Origin: Thiotrichaceae bacterium
GTDB lineage: Bacteria; Pseudomonadota; Gammaproteobacteria; Thiotrichales; Thiotrichaceae
Direction of reading: 5' to 3'
Assembly (NCBI GenBank): GCA_027009095.1
Contig: JALVDG010000031.1
Span: forward strand, 1-17,055
Length of the DNA stretch: 17,055 nt
Shown piece by piece: positions 7,520-15,035 of the stretch (position 1 is its first letter; each line of letters starts with the position of its first letter). The translations under genes were made by a program, and so were the position numbers. The notes under the pieces were generated by a model, which did no database searches, was not told the DNA's origin, and saw only the letters and a list, made by a program, of their open reading frames with translations.

Positions 7520-9637
7520 CTAAATTCCAGCAACAACACATCTTAAAACGTTATATTCCCATTTTTCTTCTAACGCTAGGTACAATGGTTTTAATACCTT
7601 CTCATGTTTTGTATTTAATGATTCAGCCATATTTTCGATTAAACGAATATCTTCATCTGATATATCTAATACGTCCTTCGCTTTTAATAGCCCAGCTTCT
7701 ACTACTTCTGATAAATGACTGTAAATTGTTGATACTGCAAAGCCTCTTTGTTTTGCAATTTCCTCAATGCTCATATTCTTCTGATATAAAACTAATGTAT
7801 CATTTACGGTATCAGAGAAATTATTTGTTAATAACTCACCTAGTGGAAATTGGCTTATAACCTCCATAAATAACTCACCATAACGTGCTAATTTTGTGTC
7901 TCCAACACCACTTATATGACGAAACGTATCAGCTGTTTGTGGTCTTTTTCTTGCCATTTCAATCAGTGTTGCATCATGAAATATAACAAATGGTGCAACA
8001 CCCTGTTCTTCTGATATTTCTAGACGCTTTACCCTTAATGCTTCATAAAGTTCTTTATCTGCCTCTCGAAGCTTTAACTCTTTAACTCCTTGTTTTTTAT
8101 TGTTTTTAATCTTATAATTATATTTTCTAGCATAAATTTTTTCTTCACCTCGTAATACAGGGCGTGCTTTTTCTGTTAGCTCTAAAGCACCATATCTATC
8201 CATATCAACATGAAGATAACCTTGAGCAATTAATTGCCTGAAAAAGCTTCTCCACTCGACTTGTTTTAAATTTTTTCCTAAGCCCCATACCGCAAGCTGA
8301 TCATGTCTATTGCGTTGTATACGTTCATCTATTTTTCCAAGTAACACATCGGTCACATAAGCAACACCAAACTGCTGACCTGTACGGTAGACAGCTGATA
8401 AAGCTTTTTGAGCTTCAACTGATGCATCCCATTTCTCTGGTGGATTCAAACAGTTATCACAGTTTCCACAAGGTTTTTCTAGCTCTTCATCAAAATAATT
8501 TAGTATTATTTGGCGACGACATCGTGTCGATTCACATAGCCCTAGTATTGCATCTAATTTATTTTGTATAATACGTTTGTACTCAGGGTTGCCCTCGCCT
8601 TCTGCCATCATTCTTCGCAAGGTTATAACATCTTGTAAACCATAGCTCATCCAAGCGTTAGCAGGCTCTCCGTCACGCCCTGCCCTACCTGTTTCTTGAT
8701 AATAAGCCTCAATATTTTTAGGTAGACTCAAATGTGCAACAAAGCGAACATCAGGCTTATCAATTCCCATTCCAAAGGCAATAGTTGCAACAACAATAAC
8801 ACCTTCTTCACGTAAAAATCGCTCCTGATGCTGTTGTCTTTTTATAGCAGGTATTCCTGCATGATAAGCTAAGGCAGTGCGTCCTTTAGATGATAAAAAT
8901 TTAGCAGTATCCTCTACTTTTTTTCTTGACAAACAATAAATTATACCTGAATCTTCAGAGTGATTGTCAGATATAAATTGCCATAATCTAGCTCTAGCAT
9001 TTTGGGCTTCTGAAATAATATAACGTATATTAGGACGGTCAAAACTACTAACAAATGTTTTTGCTCGTGATAAACCTAATTGTTTAATGATTTCACTACG
9101 TGTTTTTGCATCAGCGGTTGCTGTTAAAGCAATACGAGGAACATTAGGAAAACGTTCTGCAAGTACATACAACTGTTGGTACTCAGGTCTAAAATCATGC
9201 CCCCACTGTGATACACAATGCGCCTCATCAATTGCAATTAAAGCAATATGACATCCACTTAGCATATTTAAAGTTGAAGACATCAACAGACGTTCAGGAG
9301 CTACATACAAAAAATCCAATTCATTATTAAGTAGCGCGTTTTTAACATAATCTGATTCTTCTGTCGTTTGAGTTGAATTTAAAAATGCAGCTCGAAGACC
9401 TAGTTGACGCAAAGCACTGACTTGATCCTGCATTAAAGCAATGAGAGGCGATATAATAATTCCCATACCATCACGAACTAAGGATGGTATTTGGTAGCAT
9501 AATGATTTACCACCACCTGTAGGCATTAACACAAAAGCATCCTCTCCTCTAATAACAGTACTTATTATCTCCGACTGCTGGTGACGGAATTGATCATACC
9601 CAAAAGTATGTTGTAGTATTTCCTTTGCTCTATCCAT
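7520..9637 (-). CDS. recQ: ATP-dependent DNA helicase RecQ
   Basis: A 3'-5' superfamily 2 DNA helicase that unwinds recombination and stalled-fork intermediates. From the ATG at 9637 it has 705 residues. Domains in order are: Walker A TGGGKS (40-45), DEAH box (about 135-138) within IDEAHCVSQWGHDFRPEY, motif VI QETGRAGRDG, zinc-binding cysteines (CRR near 372, then CGNCDNC near 390), winged helix, HRDC (about 532-612), and a C-terminal helix-turn-helix extension (about 615-705) with MSIEEIAKQRGFAVSTIYSH, resembling the HTH_40 domain. E. coli RecQ (about 609 residues) lacks this tail, while the Pseudomonas version is of similar length. An upstream in-frame ATG at 9682 would add 15 residues with no ribosome binding site and no family support. 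The gene is divergent from purM. Confidence 0.96.
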   Translation of the reverse strand: MDRAKEILQHTFGYDQFRHQQSEIISTVIRGEDAFVLMPTGGGKSLCYQIPSLVRDGMGIIISPLIALMQDQVSALRQLGLRAAFLNSTQTTEESDYVKNALLNNELDFLYVAPERLLMSSTLNMLSGCHIALIAIDEAHCVSQWGHDFRPEYQQLYVLAERFPNVPRIALTATADAKTRSEIIKQLGLSRAKTFVSSFDRPNIRYIISEAQNARARLWQFISDNHSEDSGIIYCLSRKKVEDTAKFLSSKGRTALAYHAGIPAIKRQQHQERFLREEGVIVVATIAFGMGIDKPDVRFVAHLSLPKNIEAYYQETGRAGRDGEPANAWMSYGLQDVITLRRMMAEGEGNPEYKRIIQNKLDAILGLCESTRCRRQIILNYFDEELEKPCGNCDNCLNPPEKWDASVEAQKALSAVYRTGQQFGVAYVTDVLLGKIDERIQRNRHDQLAVWGLGKNLKQVEWRSFFRQLIAQGYLHVDMDRYGALELTEKARPVLRGEEKIYARKYNYKIKNNKKQGVKELKLREADKELYEALRVKRLEISEEQGVAPFVIFHDATLIEMARKRPQTADTFRHISGVGDTKLARYGELFMEVISQFPLGELLTNNFSDTVNDTLVLYQKNMSIEEIAKQRGFAVSTIYSHLSEVVEAGLLKAKDVLDISDEDIRLIENMAESLNTKHEKVLKPLYLALEEKWEYNVLRCVVAGI

Positions 9638-9704
9638 AAATGTACTTAAAATTAATATTAAGTGGCAATTAAGGTATAGCATAGCTTATATTGCTTTGAT
9701 AATA

Positions 9705-9713
9705 TGCTAGAAT
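9705..9713 (+). promoter_or_regulatory. Extended -10 promoter element for purM-purN-lgt
   Basis: TGCTAGAAT is a TG-N-TAGAAT extended -10 box 39 bases before the purM ATG at 9752; no good -35 is visible, as is common for this promoter class. The predicted start of transcription is near 9720. This rules out the in-frame ATG at 9704, which overlaps the box. A very similar element (TGCTAGCAT) precedes the tlpA-like gene. Confidence 0.45.
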
Positions 9714-9751
9714 CCTTATTTCAATTACATAAGTCACAGGATCCCCCCTCC

Positions 9752-10804
9752 ATGCCCGACAATAAAACTTCTTTAACCTATCGTGATTCTGGTGTTGATA
9801 TTGATACAGGTAATGCACTTATTGATCGCATTAAACCACATACACAACGAACAAAACGACCAGAGGTATTAGGCAATATCGGTGGTTTTGGAGCATTGAT
9901 GTCGATACCGACAAAATATACAAGCCCTATATTAGTTTCTGGAACAGATGGTGTTGGTACAAAATTAAAACTGGCGATAGAAGCGGGTGTTTATGACACT
10001 ATTGGTATTGACCTTGTTGCCATGTGTGTAAACGATATTATTGTCGTTGGTGCTGAACCACTCTTCTTTCTCGATTACTATGCAACTGGTAAGCTAAATA
10101 ATAATATTGCAGAAGACGTTATTAAAGGTATCGCAGATGGCTGTGAGCTAGCAGGAGCTTCCTTGATTGGCGGTGAAACGGCTGAAATGCCAGGCATGTA
10201 TACAGGGGTTGATTTTGACTTAGCAGGCTTTTCTGTTGGTGTTGTTGAGCGTGACGAAATACTTGATCAATCAAATGTTCAATACGGTAATGTGCTTGTC
10301 GGTCTTGAGTCTTCTGGACCACACTCTAACGGCTACTCTCTCATTCGTAAAGTTTTAGAAATAAGTGGAGCTTCTTTAGACGACACCATAAAAAATGGTG
10401 ATGATGACATACCTCTAGGCAAAGCTTTACTAAAACCAACCAATATTTATGTAAAACCTATCTTACAATTATTGAAGCAAAATGATATCCATGCTATCGC
10501 CCATATTACAGGAGGAGGATTAACTGAAAATTTACCTCGTGTATTACCTGCAAATAGCAAAGCGGTTATTGATTTAAACTCTTGGGAACGCCCCGAAGTA
10601 TTTAACTGGTTACAAGAAAAAGGGAATATTGAAGACGCAGAAATGTTGCGTACTTTTAACTGTGGTATTGGTATGGTTGTGGTTGTTCCAGAAACCGAAG
10701 TTGAAGAAATAATTAATATTATTCGCCTACAAGGAATGGATAGCTGGGTTATTGGACGTATCGAAGCGTCTGAAAGTGAAGAAGCACACGTAGAGTATGT
10801 CTAA
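9752..10804 (+). CDS. purM: Phosphoribosylformylglycinamidine cyclo-ligase (AIR synthetase)
   Basis: This enzyme closes the imidazole ring of AIR from FGAM with ATP in de novo purine synthesis. From the ATG at 9752 it has 350 residues, close to E. coli PurM. The start [20 protein letters not shown] aligns with E. coli from its first residues. It also has [11 protein letters not shown] (about 63-73), [34 protein letters not shown] (139-149), [11 protein letters not shown] and [17 protein letters not shown], all characteristic of the family. An in-frame ATG at 9704 would give 366 residues but overlaps the promoter and extends past the family start. The Shine-Dalgarno is poor (AGG 11 bases upstream). 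It is the first gene of purM-purN-lgt and overlaps purN by 8 bases. Confidence 0.96.
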   Translation: MPDNKTSLTYRDSGVDIDTGNALIDRIKPHTQRTKRPEVLGNIGGFGALMSIPTKYTSPILVSGTDGVGTKLKLAIEAGVYDTIGIDLVAMCVNDIIVVGAEPLFFLDYYATGKLNNNIAEDVIKGIADGCELAGASLIGGETAEMPGMYTGVDFDLAGFSVGVVERDEILDQSNVQYGNVLVGLESSGPHSNGYSLIRKVLEISGASLDDTIKNGDDDIPLGKALLKPTNIYVKPILQLLKQNDIHAIAHITGGGLTENLPRVLPANSKAVIDLNSWERPEVFNWLQEKGNIEDAEMLRTFNCGIGMVVVVPETEVEEIINIIRLQGMDSWVIGRIEASESEEAHVEYV

Positions 10805-11477
10805 CACTAAAAAAAATATCGTCATTTTAATTTCAGGTAATGGCTCAAACCTTCAAGCAATCATCGACAAAGTAAAAACAGGAGAAATTAAAGCAAATAT
10901 ATCGGCTGTTATTAGTAATAAAAAAAATGTATTTGGTCTAAAAAGAGCTGAAATAGAAAATATACCTAGTCATATTGTTGAACATACGCAATATAATTCT
11001 CGAGAAGCATTTGATACTGCTCTATCACAAATAATTGACAATTATTCTGCTGATATTATTGTGCTCGCAGGGTTTATGCGCATTCTTTCGTCTGGCTTTG
11101 TTTTAAAATACATAGGAAAATTGATTAATATACACCCTTCCCTGCTACCACTATATCGTGGTTTACACACACATAAACGGGTTTTAGAAGATAAGGCAAA
11201 ACAGCATGGAGCCAGCGTTCATTTTGTAACCCCAGAGTTAGATGCTGGTTCTGTTCTTATTCAAGGTATTGTTGATATTAAAGCGGGTGATACTATCGAA
11301 AGCTTGGCTAAACGTGTTCATATAATAGAACATATTATCTACCCTGCCGCAATCAAATTACTCACAGAGAATGCAGTTAATTTAGAGCAAGAAAATATAT
11401 TTATAAATGGTAAGCTGTTGCAGCAGCCAAAAAAATATTATCTAAATAAAGCACCACACATAAAAAATCCAAATTAA
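10797..11477 (+). CDS. purN: Phosphoribosylglycinamide formyltransferase
   Basis: This enzyme transfers a formyl group from 10-formyl-tetrahydrofolate to GAR, the third step of purine synthesis. It has 226 residues, against 212 in E. coli. GNGSN (14-18) forms the phosphate-binding loop. [17 protein letters not shown] (from about 110) supplies the catalytic Asn-His pair, and [15 protein letters not shown] (about 137-151) carries the catalytic Asp. The ATG lies inside the last codons of purM, so translation is likely coupled, as in the purMN operon of E. coli. The C-terminal ~15 residues ([10 protein letters not shown] end) are lysine- and asparagine-rich and look unconserved. The assignment is firm. 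Confidence 0.96.
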   Translation: MSNTKKNIVILISGNGSNLQAIIDKVKTGEIKANISAVISNKKNVFGLKRAEIENIPSHIVEHTQYNSREAFDTALSQIIDNYSADIIVLAGFMRILSSGFVLKYIGKLINIHPSLLPLYRGLHTHKRVLEDKAKQHGASVHFVTPELDAGSVLIQGIVDIKAGDTIESLAKRVHIIEHIIYPAAIKLLTENAVNLEQENIFINGKLLQQPKKYYLNKAPHIKNPN

Positions 11478-11490
11478 TCGAAGGACTCTA

Positions 11491-12270
11491 ATGAATTATT
11501 TTACTTGGAATATTGACCCTGTTCTTGTTTCTCTAGGACCATTCACTGTCCATTGGTATGGACTGCTGTTTGCTTTGGGGTTTATTATTGGCTTTCAAAT
11601 CATGCAATGGATTTTTAAGCGTGAAAATAAAAGTACCGATGATTTAGATGCCCTACTTTGGTATTTGATTATAGGTGTTATTGTTGGTGCTCGTTTAGGT
11701 CATGTAGTTTTTTACGACCCTGAATTTTACTTTAGTCACCCTTTAAAAATTCTTAAAATATGGGAAGGTGGTCTTGCCAGTCATGGTGGAGCTATCGGGG
11801 CGCTAATTGGTTTATATTTATTTAAACGCACCAGAGAATATTCATACTTATGGCTTTTAGATAGATTAGCAATACCTACCGCCCTACTAGCAGCCTTTAT
11901 TCGTACAGGAAATTTATTTAATTCAGAAATAATTGGTATTAAAACCTCTGTACCTTGGGCAATAATTTTTGAACGAGTCGATTCTGTAGCACGCCACCCA
12001 GCTCAAGTTTATGAAGCTACTTCCTACTTATTTATATTTATTGTATTGCTAACCCTTTATAAAAAAAGCAATATAAAACAAAAATCTGGTATGTTATTTG
12101 GGATACTACTTAGTTTTGTCTTTATCGCACGCTTTTTGATTGAGTTTGTAAAATCGAAGCAAGAAGCTTATAACTCTGAACTATGGTTAAACACAGGGCA
12201 ACTATTAAGTATCCCCTTTATTTTAGTTGGGTTACTATTAATAATTTTTTCCATAAGAAAGGAAAGTTGA
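11491..12270 (+). CDS. lgt: Prolipoprotein diacylglyceryl transferase
   Basis: An inner-membrane enzyme that attaches diacylglycerol from phosphatidylglycerol to the lipobox cysteine of prelipoproteins. It has 259 residues and about seven helices. Family motifs are HWYGLLFALGF, GARLGHVVFYDP, GGLASHGGAIG (with the essential His-Gly-Gly), RTGNLFNSEIIG and ARHPAQVYEA. A strong AAGGA (11481-11485) precedes the ATG, 13 bases after purN, so it is the third gene of the operon. Oddly, the opening (FTWNIDPVLVSLGPFTVHWYG without the first two residues), HPLKILKIWEGGLASHGG and GNLFNSEIIG read like Bacteroidota Lgt. Gammaproteobacterial forms usually have a GGMSFHGG-type loop and sit beside thyA. I infer possible horizontal acquisition, resting on memory of the family. 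Confidence 0.95.
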   Translation: MNYFTWNIDPVLVSLGPFTVHWYGLLFALGFIIGFQIMQWIFKRENKSTDDLDALLWYLIIGVIVGARLGHVVFYDPEFYFSHPLKILKIWEGGLASHGGAIGALIGLYLFKRTREYSYLWLLDRLAIPTALLAAFIRTGNLFNSEIIGIKTSVPWAIIFERVDSVARHPAQVYEATSYLFIFIVLLTLYKKSNIKQKSGMLFGILLSFVFIARFLIEFVKSKQEAYNSELWLNTGQLLSIPFILVGLLLIIFSIRKES

Positions 12271-12282
12271 GTCAAGATATGA

Positions 12283-12735
12283 TTAGTTCTCACCAAGTTG
12301 AGATGATGTTATTTGTATTTTATTTTTTTTAGATGCAACAATGAGCTGCCAATGCTTTTTTATAACTCGCTGCTCTTCTCTGCTTAAACTTTGAAACCAT
12401 TGCTTTCTTGAATAAATATTTTTTCTTATTTTTTCAGGTTGCTGTTGATACCAATGAAACCAGTATTTTATACGTATACGATCACTCTCCTTCATATTCT
12501 TCCAATGATATAAACGTCTTTTCAAGTTTCTTTTTTCTTTATCGTCCAAACTTAGCCAATACTTACTTAATTTCCGTAATTGGTTATGGCGCGATGCACT
12601 CATCTGTGACCATTTCTTAGCATAAGGTCTTAATACCTTTTGTTCTTTTTTCGGGAGTTCTTCCCAGGGAATTGCAAAAGATGACTCTGAAAACAGCAAA
12701 AGAGTAATAAAAAATAAAAATATGTGCTTAATCAT
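12283..12735 (-). CDS. DUF3106-family secreted protein
   Basis: A 150-residue protein with a signal peptide (hydrophobic residues 5-15, cleavage probably after SFA at 21). The mature part is very basic and helical, with tryptophans about every 15-20 residues in repeated W..L/M...R motifs: IPWEELPKKEQKVLRP, KKWSQMSASRHNQLRKL, KYWLSLDDKEKRNLKR, HWKNMKESDRIRIK and KQWFQSLSREEQRVIKKH. This is the pattern of DUF3106, a periplasmic family of unknown function. Its start lies 22 bases after the stop of the preceding membrane-protein gene and lacks a clear Shine-Dalgarno, so the two probably form an operon. It is convergent with lgt with only 12 bases between stops. In related bacteria this family tends to sit near an ECF sigma factor; none is present here. 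Confidence 0.8.
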   Translation of the reverse strand: MIKHIFLFFITLLLFSESSFAIPWEELPKKEQKVLRPYAKKWSQMSASRHNQLRKLSKYWLSLDDKEKRNLKRRLYHWKNMKESDRIRIKYWFHWYQQQPEKIRKNIYSRKQWFQSLSREEQRVIKKHWQLIVASKKNKIQITSSQLGEN

Positions 12736-12757
12736 ATATTGAATATTGAAATTGGGT

Positions 12758-13126
12758 TTACATAGAATCTACTGATTTTTCTTCTGTTGCGGCTAAATCT
12801 AACCATTGATAAAATTCAAACTCCTTATAAAATTCCAAACCTTCGTTGCTTGATAATATTTCAATATTATCAACAAGATAGGAGTCCTTTAAAATACTAG
12901 GTTTAAATGAAAGAGCAAAAGCCATCATTAAAGCTAAAGAAATGATAGAGGCAAAGGATAATATTATATAGTATCGTTTTTTTCTGTCCTTCTCTAAAAT
13001 TCTTTCTCTACGAAAAATTGATTTCTTTTCTGGCAAGGAATGATATGAGGAGTTAATCCCAAAAGTATTATTGCTTGCAATACTATTATCAGATTTTATC
13101 TGAGGTCGATATTCACTTGCATTCAT
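12758..13126 (-). CDS. Single-pass membrane protein with C-terminal FYQWL motif
   Basis: A 122-residue protein: a polar N-terminal half (about 1-50) rich in Ser and Asn, ending in the basic cluster RRERILEKDRKKR. One membrane helix follows (about 53-72), then a short periplasmic tail with DNIEILSSNEGLEFYKEFEFYQWLDLA. The tail resembles small proteins encoded between an ECF sigma factor and a DUF3106 gene in other Gammaproteobacteria. Those are sometimes thought to act as anti-sigma factors, but I cannot prove that here. The AAGGA upstream of ATG 13126 is a good ribosome binding site. It is the first gene of a two-gene unit with DUF3106. No sigma gene lies upstream; 498 bp of apparently noncoding sequence does. 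Confidence 0.7.
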   Translation of the reverse strand: MNASEYRPQIKSDNSIASNNTFGINSSYHSLPEKKSIFRRERILEKDRKKRYYIILSFASIISLALMMAFALSFKPSILKDSYLVDNIEILSSNEGLEFYKEFEFYQWLDLAATEEKSVDSM

Positions 13127-13514
13127 GGTGATTCCTTTGTATTACTGAAAAACTTATAAATAAGTCTTTCTCCCCTATCAAATATTTTTCCCCCATTTAA
13201 TACTATATTGTCGAGTTTTTAGCAATATTTAATAAAAAAATTGTTTTCTAACTTACCTTTGATTATGGACTATTTGTGAAACCTACTAATTCAGGCTTAT
13301 TAAAGTCTGAATCCATGACTTCAATGTGAATAACAGGAAATAAGATATTGGTTTAATACTGGATTTTAAAAATTTTAGCTTCACTCTTAGATCAAGCGGG
13401 TATTTTTAGACCCATTATGAATCAATAGCTTATTCACTGTGCCGTAGTAAAATCACTGATTCAGATAAAAATATGATTATATGAATATTAGATATGATTA
13501 TTAGCTTAAAAATA
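13127..13514. other. Gene-free A+T-rich intergenic region
   Basis: No open frame with a ribosome binding site or family resemblance was found on either strand. The region holds one good hairpin (13289-13298 with 13303-13312; ten pairs including a G.U, loop ATTA) and a smaller one (GGGT/ACCC within 13399-13414), neither followed by a T-run. It separates divergent genes, so it must hold the promoter of the leftward pair, but I could not identify a convincing one. Confidence 0.5.
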
Positions 13515-13544
13515 TTAACAATATAATAAACTCTGTGCTAGCAT
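13515..13544 (+). promoter_or_regulatory. Promoter of the tlpA-like gene
   Basis: TTAACA at 13515-13520 is followed after 18 bases by TAGCAT at 13539-13544, which is preceded by TG one base upstream (extended -10). Transcription would begin around 13551, immediately before the leader hairpin at 13553. Confidence 0.5.
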
Positions 13545-13552
13545 TGGGAAGC

Positions 13553-13600
13553 ACTCTTTGGAACAATAATTAAAGATACCCCCTTCCCCAAAGAGTTTTT
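13553..13600 (+). promoter_or_regulatory. Leader hairpin with T-run before the tlpA-like gene
   Basis: ACTCTTTGG (13553-13561) pairs perfectly with CCAAAGAGT (13588-13596), and the stem is followed by TTTTT (13596-13600). This is terminator-like, starts within a few bases of the predicted transcription start and ends 24 bases before the gene. GTTTTTATAAAAAC (13595-13608) is itself a perfect 14-base palindrome. The loop is 26 bases. It could be an attenuator, a short terminated RNA or a 5' protective structure. Confidence 0.5.
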
Positions 13601-13624
13601 ATAAAAACACCTACGGAGTAACTC

Positions 13625-14110
13625 ATGAAAGGCTTCCATATTGGAAAAATCTCATTATCAGCCGTCTTTCTTACCTCCTTATTTCTTGGTTCCCCGCTAG
13701 TAGCCAAGAATGAGACGAAAGGAAAACTTGCTAATATATCGAATCAAATTGGCAAGGGTAAATGGACTATTATCGAAGCTTGGCATTCCAAGTGTAAAAT
13801 TTGTATGACAAGCATGCCCTCAATGGTTGAATCAATAGGAACTTATCCGAATGCTAGAGTATTAGGCGTTTCTCTTGATGGAAACAAAAAAATCGCTCAA
13901 AGCGTTATTAGAAAGTATCGAATAAACTTTCCAACAATATACTCTAGCGTTGGAGAATTTAGCAGTTATGTTCAAAAAGTAGCCAGCAGAAAATTATCAG
14001 GCGTACCCACCTATATGATTTTCACCCCAAAAGGTAAACTTGTTGCTTATCAATCTGGAAAAATTACGCCACAACAACTAAAAGCATTTATAAAAAAGCA
14101 ATCAAAATAA
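13625..14110 (+). CDS. Periplasmic TlpA-like thiol-disulfide oxidoreductase
   Basis: A 161-residue protein with a signal peptide (hydrophobic 9-26, cleavage probably after VA at 27) and one thioredoxin fold. The redox motif is C57-K-I-C60 in EAWHSKCKICMTSMP. The cis-proline is P128 in SGVPTYMIFTPKG. Between them, RVLGVSLDG and the INFPTIY region match the TlpA/ResA insert. Such proteins reduce or shuffle disulfides in the periplasm, for example for cytochrome c or copper-centre assembly. The residue before the first cysteine is Lys rather than the usual Trp-Cys, which may shift its redox potential. GGAG at 13615-13618 supports the start. It is a single-gene unit with its own promoter, leader hairpin and strong terminator. 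The exact client is unknown. Confidence 0.85.
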   Translation: MKGFHIGKISLSAVFLTSLFLGSPLVAKNETKGKLANISNQIGKGKWTIIEAWHSKCKICMTSMPSMVESIGTYPNARVLGVSLDGNKKIAQSVIRKYRINFPTIYSSVGEFSSYVQKVASRKLSGVPTYMIFTPKGKLVAYQSGKITPQQLKAFIKKQSK

Positions 14111-14129
14111 GGAATAGCGCAAAACTAAT

Positions 14130-14158
14130 AAAAAGGTCACATTGTATGTGACCTTTTT
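14130..14158. terminator. Strong intrinsic terminator after the tlpA-like gene
   Basis: A perfect 13-bp stem (14130-14142 with 14146-14158) has a three-base loop. It carries A5 on the left and T5 on the right, so it could stop transcription from either direction. It begins 19 bases after the stop codon. Confidence 0.92.
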
Positions 14159-14260
14159 ATAGTTTGTTATTAAATAGACTTTATTATCCTATTTTTATCC
14201 CTATTTACCTTCTAAGTAATAAAACTTAATAAGCATTTTTTGTAATAGATGGTATATTTA

Positions 14261-14422
14261 AGTACCCAAGCAAAATTAATTTAACAAAATTTTGCATCCT
14301 GTTGTTTTCTGATACCAAGGCATAGCGACGGGAGCATAGATAGTGGGCTATGTGACCAAAGCAATAATGAAGAAGATCAAAAAACAGGGGCTAAATTGTT
14401 AAACCAGTTTTGCGTGAGTATT
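14261..14422 (+). mobile_element. MITE-like foldback element, copy A
   Basis: A 162-bp noncoding element flanked by TA on both sides (14259-14260 and 14423-14424). Its ends are imperfect inverted repeats (AGTACCC at the left; AATACTC reading in from the right), and the arms pair towards a central hairpin, CATAG/CTATG at 14335-14352. It is an inverted, diverged copy of the element at 15688-15844. Identical blocks include GCGACGGGAGCATAG and CTATGTGACCAAAGCAATAA. The TA borders and long terminal repeats suggest mobilisation by an IS630/Tc1-type transposase supplied elsewhere (inference). The rest of the gene-free stretch 14159-14526 shows nothing recognisable. Confidence 0.75.
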
Positions 14423-14526
14423 TAGTTACATCCAAATAGACATAATATTTTTTTAATCAGCTCTGAATCCTCAAGGCTGTTATAGCTCATAAATTTAGGT
14501 ATACCACATTCTAGTAGATAACCGCC

Positions 14527-14958
14527 ATGCCAACTCAAAAACAATACCATGATCTTGTTATTCTCGACCATGAGAGTACAGGGACAAAACAAATAAAAGC
14601 GAAGAAAATAGTTTCTGGCATTCTGTTTTTTCTTATTGGTCTTTTCATTGGTGCTGTACTTATCTCTATGTGGAATAACAAAAGCAAATTTTTAGTTCAA
14701 CATTCTAATAATACTACGCAAGTCTTCAAAACTAAAAATATGACAGAAAAAATACAATCTATTACCTCGATATCTGGAACATCAAAAGAAAAAGAAGGTT
14801 GTGACATTGAGAGTTTAGGGCGCAATAATCTTGGGGGCTGTTCGGCAGATAGCTTTACTGGGACTCCACTTGAATCTGACGATATGAATTCAACAGGAGT
14901 GACTGACCTTAATGCATTAGGTAATTCAGAAGAGACTTCAAGCGATAGCAATCGCTAA
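14527..14958 (+). CDS. Hypothetical single-pass membrane protein
   Basis: I do not recognise this 143-residue protein. A polar N-terminus (1-27, with a KQIKAKK positive cluster) precedes one strong membrane helix at about 28-48 (IVSGILFFLIGLFIGAVLIS). By the positive-inside rule the N-terminus is cytosolic. The remaining ~95 residues would be periplasmic and low in complexity, rich in Ser, Thr, Asn, Asp and Glu, with two cysteines (CDIESLGRNNLGGC). No Shine-Dalgarno is evident before the ATG, so both start and expression are less certain than for neighbours. The end of the gene forms a small stem (AGCGAT/ATCGCT). It lies between the two MITE copies, convergent with ampD, and might be lineage-specific. 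Confidence 0.5.
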   Translation: MPTQKQYHDLVILDHESTGTKQIKAKKIVSGILFFLIGLFIGAVLISMWNNKSKFLVQHSNNTTQVFKTKNMTEKIQSITSISGTSKEKEGCDIESLGRNNLGGCSADSFTGTPLESDDMNSTGVTDLNALGNSEETSSDSNR

Positions 14959-15035
14959 TTCAGATGTTACTAATATACTCGATCTAAAATAGAACTGTGA
15001 CTCTATCGAAAAAATTCTCAGTCCTTTTTTTATCG

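Noticed and set aside
9638..9682. Fifteen-residue N-terminal extension of RecQ from an upstream ATG
   Set aside because: No ribosome binding site, and the sequence before MDRAKEILQ has no counterpart in RecQ proteins; start at 9637 preferred.
9704..9751. Sixteen-residue N-terminal extension of PurM
   Set aside because: The ATG overlaps a likely extended -10 promoter and extends beyond the E. coli PurM start; ATG at 9752 preferred.
12408..12620. Plus-strand frame opposite the DUF3106 gene
   Set aside because: The minus-strand product has a signal peptide and recognisable DUF3106 repeats; the plus frame is low-complexity Phe/Ser/Tyr-rich shadow.
14130..14158. TATGTGACC shared by the tlpA-like terminator and the MITE core as a possible relationship
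   Set aside because: Only nine bases match and the surrounding sequence differs; the terminator is complete without it, so coincidence is likelier.
14959..15035. Terminator between the hypothetical gene and ampD
   Set aside because: A T7 run is present near 15020, but the only stems before it are about four base pairs, too weak to call.
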